Positions 6,229 through 8,313 of a stretch of DNA of 8,313 nucleotides are shown here, piece by piece. Each line of letters begins with the position of its first letter. Within the stretch, counting starts at the first letter, position 1. A program made the position numbers and the translations under genes. The stretch covers positions 529,172-537,484 of the forward strand of contig NZ_ML142850.1 in the NCBI RefSeq assembly GCF_004138495.1, in the 5' to 3' direction. This stretch comes from Phytoactinopolyspora endophytica (GTDB lineage Bacteria; Actinomycetota; Actinomycetes; Jiangellales; Jiangellaceae). A model generated the notes under the pieces. It had not been told where the DNA came from and searched no databases. It saw nothing but the letters and a program-made list of their open reading frames with translations.

Positions 6229-7285
6229 GGGAGCCCTTCTTCCGCAACGAGACGGCCACCCGCGCCGCAACCAGCCGATCCAGTGCGATGGCTCCGACGA
6301 TGAGGGCGCCGACGATCGCACGCTGCCAGAACGGGTTGGCGCCGAGCACCGGCAAAGCGCTGTTGATCACCGTGAGCACCAACGCTCCGAGTCCTGCACC
6401 GAGCACCGTGCCGCTGCCGCCGAAGATGGCCACGCCGCCGACCACGACGGCGGCGACGACGTCCAGTTCCAGCCCGGAGCCGGCCGAGGCGTCGACCGTG
6501 CCGAAGCGCGCCGCGTACAGCACGCCGCCCATGCCGGCCAGCGCTCCGGAGGCGAGATACGCGGTCATCAGACGCCGGGTGATCGGAATGCCGGCAAGCC
6601 GTGCGGCCTCCGGGTTGGACCCGATGGCGTAGAGGTCTCGACCCGACCGGTACCGGCCGAGGAAGAGCGCGACGACGAGCAGGACCACGCCGGCGATGAC
6701 GAACAGCCAAGGAACGCCGAAGATCCGGGCAGTGCCGAAATCGAGGAAGCCCCGCGGCATGTCGCCGGCGTTGATCCGGCTCCCGCCGGCCACCGTGTAC
6801 ACGACGCCACGGAAGACGTACAACGTGCCGAGCGTGGCCACCAGCGGCGGCACCTTCCCCCACGCGACGACCGCCCCGTTGATCAGTCCGCACGCGAGGC
6901 CGACGCCGACGCCGATCAAGCCCGCCACCGGGATGGGAAGACCCGGGTTCTCGGCGAGCGTCTGGGCCGTGATGAAGGCGGACAGACCGAGGACCGAGCC
7001 GACCGACAGGTCGATGCCCTTGGTGAGAACCACCATCGTCACCCCGGTGGCCAGCAGCGTGATGATCGAGGCGGACAGCAGCACGTCGCGGATGCTCTGC
7101 TGAGACAGGAAGCGTGAGTTGGCCAGCGTCGTCACGATGACCAGAGCCACCAGTACCAGCGCCAGCCCGAGGGCGCGGAACCGCAGCACGGCGTCCAGAA
7201 CCGTAGAACCTGTCCGTGTGCCCGGGTCCACCTCGTGGACCGAGTCGGTCGGCGCTCCGCTCGGCTGCGGCGAGACAGTCGTCAC
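6218..7285 (-). CDS. Sugar ABC transporter permease 1 (RbsC/RhaP-like, BPD_transp_2 family)
   Basis: A 355-residue integral membrane protein, the first of two non-identical permeases. After a polar N-terminus of about 35 residues come roughly eight to ten hydrophobic spans. Family motifs are [18 protein letters not shown] (87-104), [16 protein letters not shown] (145-160), [17 protein letters not shown] (217-233) and the [20 protein letters not shown] block (274-293). The start is GTG 7285, which overlaps the ATPase stop (GTGA) and has a perfect AGGAGG 7 nt upstream. In this transporter class two permeases, one double-ATPase and one binding protein make the importer. Gene order ATPase-permease-permease-binding protein differs from the S-T-P-Q order I recall for the rhizobial rhamnose operon, so I give no gene symbol. 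Confidence 0.93.
   Translation of the reverse strand: MTTVSPQPSGAPTDSVHEVDPGTRTGSTVLDAVLRFRALGLALVLVALVIVTTLANSRFLSQQSIRDVLLSASIITLLATGVTMVVLTKGIDLSVGSVLGLSAFITAQTLAENPGLPIPVAGLIGVGVGLACGLINGAVVAWGKVPPLVATLGTLYVFRGVVYTVAGGSRINAGDMPRGFLDFGTARIFGVPWLFVIAGVVLLVVALFLGRYRSGRDLYAIGSNPEAARLAGIPITRRLMTAYLASGALAGMGGVLYAARFGTVDASAGSGLELDVVAAVVVGGVAIFGGSGTVLGAGLGALVLTVINSALPVLGANPFWQRAIVGALIVGAIALDRLVAARVAVSLRKKGSHVG
6234..6238 (-). promoter_or_regulatory. Ribosome binding site deciding the permease 2 start
   Basis: On the minus strand AAGGG lies 5 nt before ATG 6228, inside the end of the permease 1 gene. It favours this ATG over the in-frame ATG at 6321, which would give a 31-residue non-family extension. 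Confidence 0.65.
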
Positions 7286-8313
7286 GCGTGCGCCTCCTGC
7301 CCGGTGGCGGCGAACATCACGGCTTCCTCAGTGGCGTCCGGCCGCGCGATCTCGGCGACCATGCGACCTTCCCGCATCACGAGGATCCGATCGGCCATGC
7401 GTAACACCTCAGGAAGCTCCGACGAGATCATCAGCACGGCCACACCGTCAGCGGCCAGCTGCGACATCAGCCGGTGAACCTCGGCCTTCGTGCCGACGTC
7501 GATGCCGCGGGTCGGTTCGTCGACGATCAGCACCTTCGGCCGGGTCGACAGCCATTTGGCCAAGACCACCTTCTGCTGGTTACCGCCGGAGAGCGTGCCG
7601 ACCGGGTCACTCAGACGCCCGTACCGGGTGTGCAGCCGGGCCGTCCACTCCGCGGCTTCACGCTTCTCCGCTGCGCCGGTCAGGAAACCCAGCTTCGCCA
7701 GCGACCGGGTCCGCGCGAGGGTGGCATTGCGCACGATCGACAGATCGAGCACGAGACCCTGCTCGCGTCTGTCCTCAGGGACGAGGGCGATGCCCGCGGC
7801 CATCGCGGCACGCGGATCGTCGGAGCGGACTTCGGCGCCGTTCACACGCACGGTGCCCATGTCGCGGGGATCGATGCCGAAGATGCCCCGGGCGACTTCC
7901 GACCGTCCAGCGCCCACCAGCCCGGCCAGGGCGACGATCTCTCCGGCCCGGACGGCGAACGACACGTCATCGTAGACACCGCCACGGGTCAGGCCTGTGA
8001 CCCCCAGGACCTCCTCGCCGAACTCGACGTCCTGCTTCGGGAACAGCGCATCGAGCTCCCGGCCGACCATCCGACGGACAATCTGGTCGATGGTGACCTC
8101 GGCCATGAGATCGGTCGAGACATGGGCGCCGTCACGCATCACGGTGACCCGCTCACACAGCTCTTCGACCTCTTCGAACCGATGCGAGATGAACAGGATC
8201 GCGGCACCCGCATCGCGTAGCGACCGGGCGACGGCGAACAGCCGGTCCACCTCGACACCGGACAACGCCGCCGTGGGCTCATCCATCACCAGCACGTCCG
8301 CGTTCAGCGAGAT
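7282..8313 (-). CDS. Sugar ABC transporter ATP-binding protein, double NBD (RbsA/MglA/RhaT-like), partial: N-terminus beyond window
   Basis: The C-terminal 343 codons of a two-domain ABC ATPase whose 5' end lies beyond 8313. The frame is open through the right edge (reading [14 protein letters not shown]), so no start lies in the window and the GTG at 8295 is an internal valine. Numbering from the edge, NBD1 shows Walker [13 protein letters not shown] (7-18) and the switch His in [12 protein letters not shown] (H44). Its Walker A, Q-loop and signature are missing from view. NBD2 has a degenerate Walker [10 protein letters not shown] (131-139), [11 protein letters not shown] (177-187), signature [15 protein letters not shown] (241-255), Walker [17 protein letters not shown] (261-276) and SSELPEVL in place of an H-loop, all normal for RbsA/MglA-type proteins of about 500 residues. 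It drives the two permeases encoded next. The substrate is a sugar, probably rhamnose-like judging from the binding protein. Confidence 0.95.
   Translation of the reverse strand: MSLNADVLVMDEPTAALSGVEVDRLFAVARSLRDAGAAILFISHRFEEVEELCERVTVMRDGAHVSTDLMAEVTIDQIVRRMVGRELDALFPKQDVEFGEEVLGVTGLTRGGVYDDVSFAVRAGEIVALAGLVGAGRSEVARGIFGIDPRDMGTVRVNGAEVRSDDPRAAMAAGIALVPEDRREQGLVLDLSIVRNATLARTRSLAKLGFLTGAAEKREAAEWTARLHTRYGRLSDPVGTLSGGNQQKVVLAKWLSTRPKVLIVDEPTRGIDVGTKAEVHRLMSQLAADGVAVLMISSELPEVLRMADRILVMREGRMVAEIARPDATEEAVMFAATGQEAHA
7293..7298 (-). promoter_or_regulatory. Ribosome binding site of permease 1
   Basis: On the minus strand AGGAGG lies 7 nt before GTG 7285, within the last codons of the ATPase gene. 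It fixes a GTG start and suggests re-initiation or coupled translation at the GTGA overlap. Confidence 0.78.

Noticed and set aside
5209..7117. Plus-strand frames (5209-6303 and 5828-7117) opposite the two permeases
   Set aside because: The products are Asp/Arg/Gln/His-rich without domains or starts with ribosome sites. The minus strand encodes two typical BPD_transp_2 permeases.
7882..7923. Degenerate Walker A and missing switch His in NBD2 of the ATPase as a sign of inactivation
   Set aside because: These substitutions are normal for the second domain of RbsA/MglA-type ATPases.
7474..8220. Plus-strand 248-codon frame opposite the double-NBD ATPase
   Set aside because: Shadow frame. The minus strand has Walker B, signature and second NBD motifs in order.
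8293..8295. GTG at 8295 as the start of the double-NBD ATPase
   Set aside because: It falls inside the Walker B strand of NBD1, and the frame stays open to the edge with family-like residues, so the gene is truncated by the window.

Overview
The window looks like chromosomal DNA of a high-GC Gram-positive bacterium (Actinomycetota). This rests on the strong G/C bias at third codon positions, frequent GTG starts (131, 1871, 7285 and possibly 928), long antisense open frames and two lipoprotein solute-binding proteins. Nothing in the sequence fixes the genus. Coding density is near 98%. I see no RNA gene, insertion sequence or CRISPR array.

Left half (about 1-4054, plus strand): a four-gene cluster. 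A short leader carries two identical perfect 14-bp palindromes (70-83 and 99-112), which look like a tandem operator. They are followed by a NitT/TauT-type (SsuBCA-like) importer: ATPase (131-931), overlapping permease (928/931-1785) and a twin-arginine lipoprotein binding protein (1871-2953). Next comes an amidohydrolase-superfamily enzyme (3005-4054) resembling the metal-dependent aromatic acid decarboxylases (gamma-resorcylate and 5-carboxyvanillate decarboxylase type). The simplest reading is a regulated module that imports an organic, possibly aromatic, carboxylate and acts on it in the cytoplasm. The substrate is not known from sequence.

Right half (4064-8313, minus strand): a convergent, tightly overlapped sugar ABC operon of the rhamnose (RhaSTPQ-like) / autoinducer-2 / ribose family. 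In transcription order it holds a double-NBD ATPase (cut by the right edge), permease 1, permease 2 and a RhaS-like lipoprotein binding protein. Every junction overlaps (4, 11 and 4 nt), so the genes are probably translationally coupled. Its promoter, and any regulator or catabolic genes, lie beyond the right edge.

The two operons meet tail to tail with only 9 nt between stop codons (4054/4064) and no visible terminator hairpin in the gap. No wholly unknown system is evident. The points most worth following are the twin operator, the transporter plus decarboxylase-like pairing with its unusual metal-site motif, and the terminator-less convergent junction.
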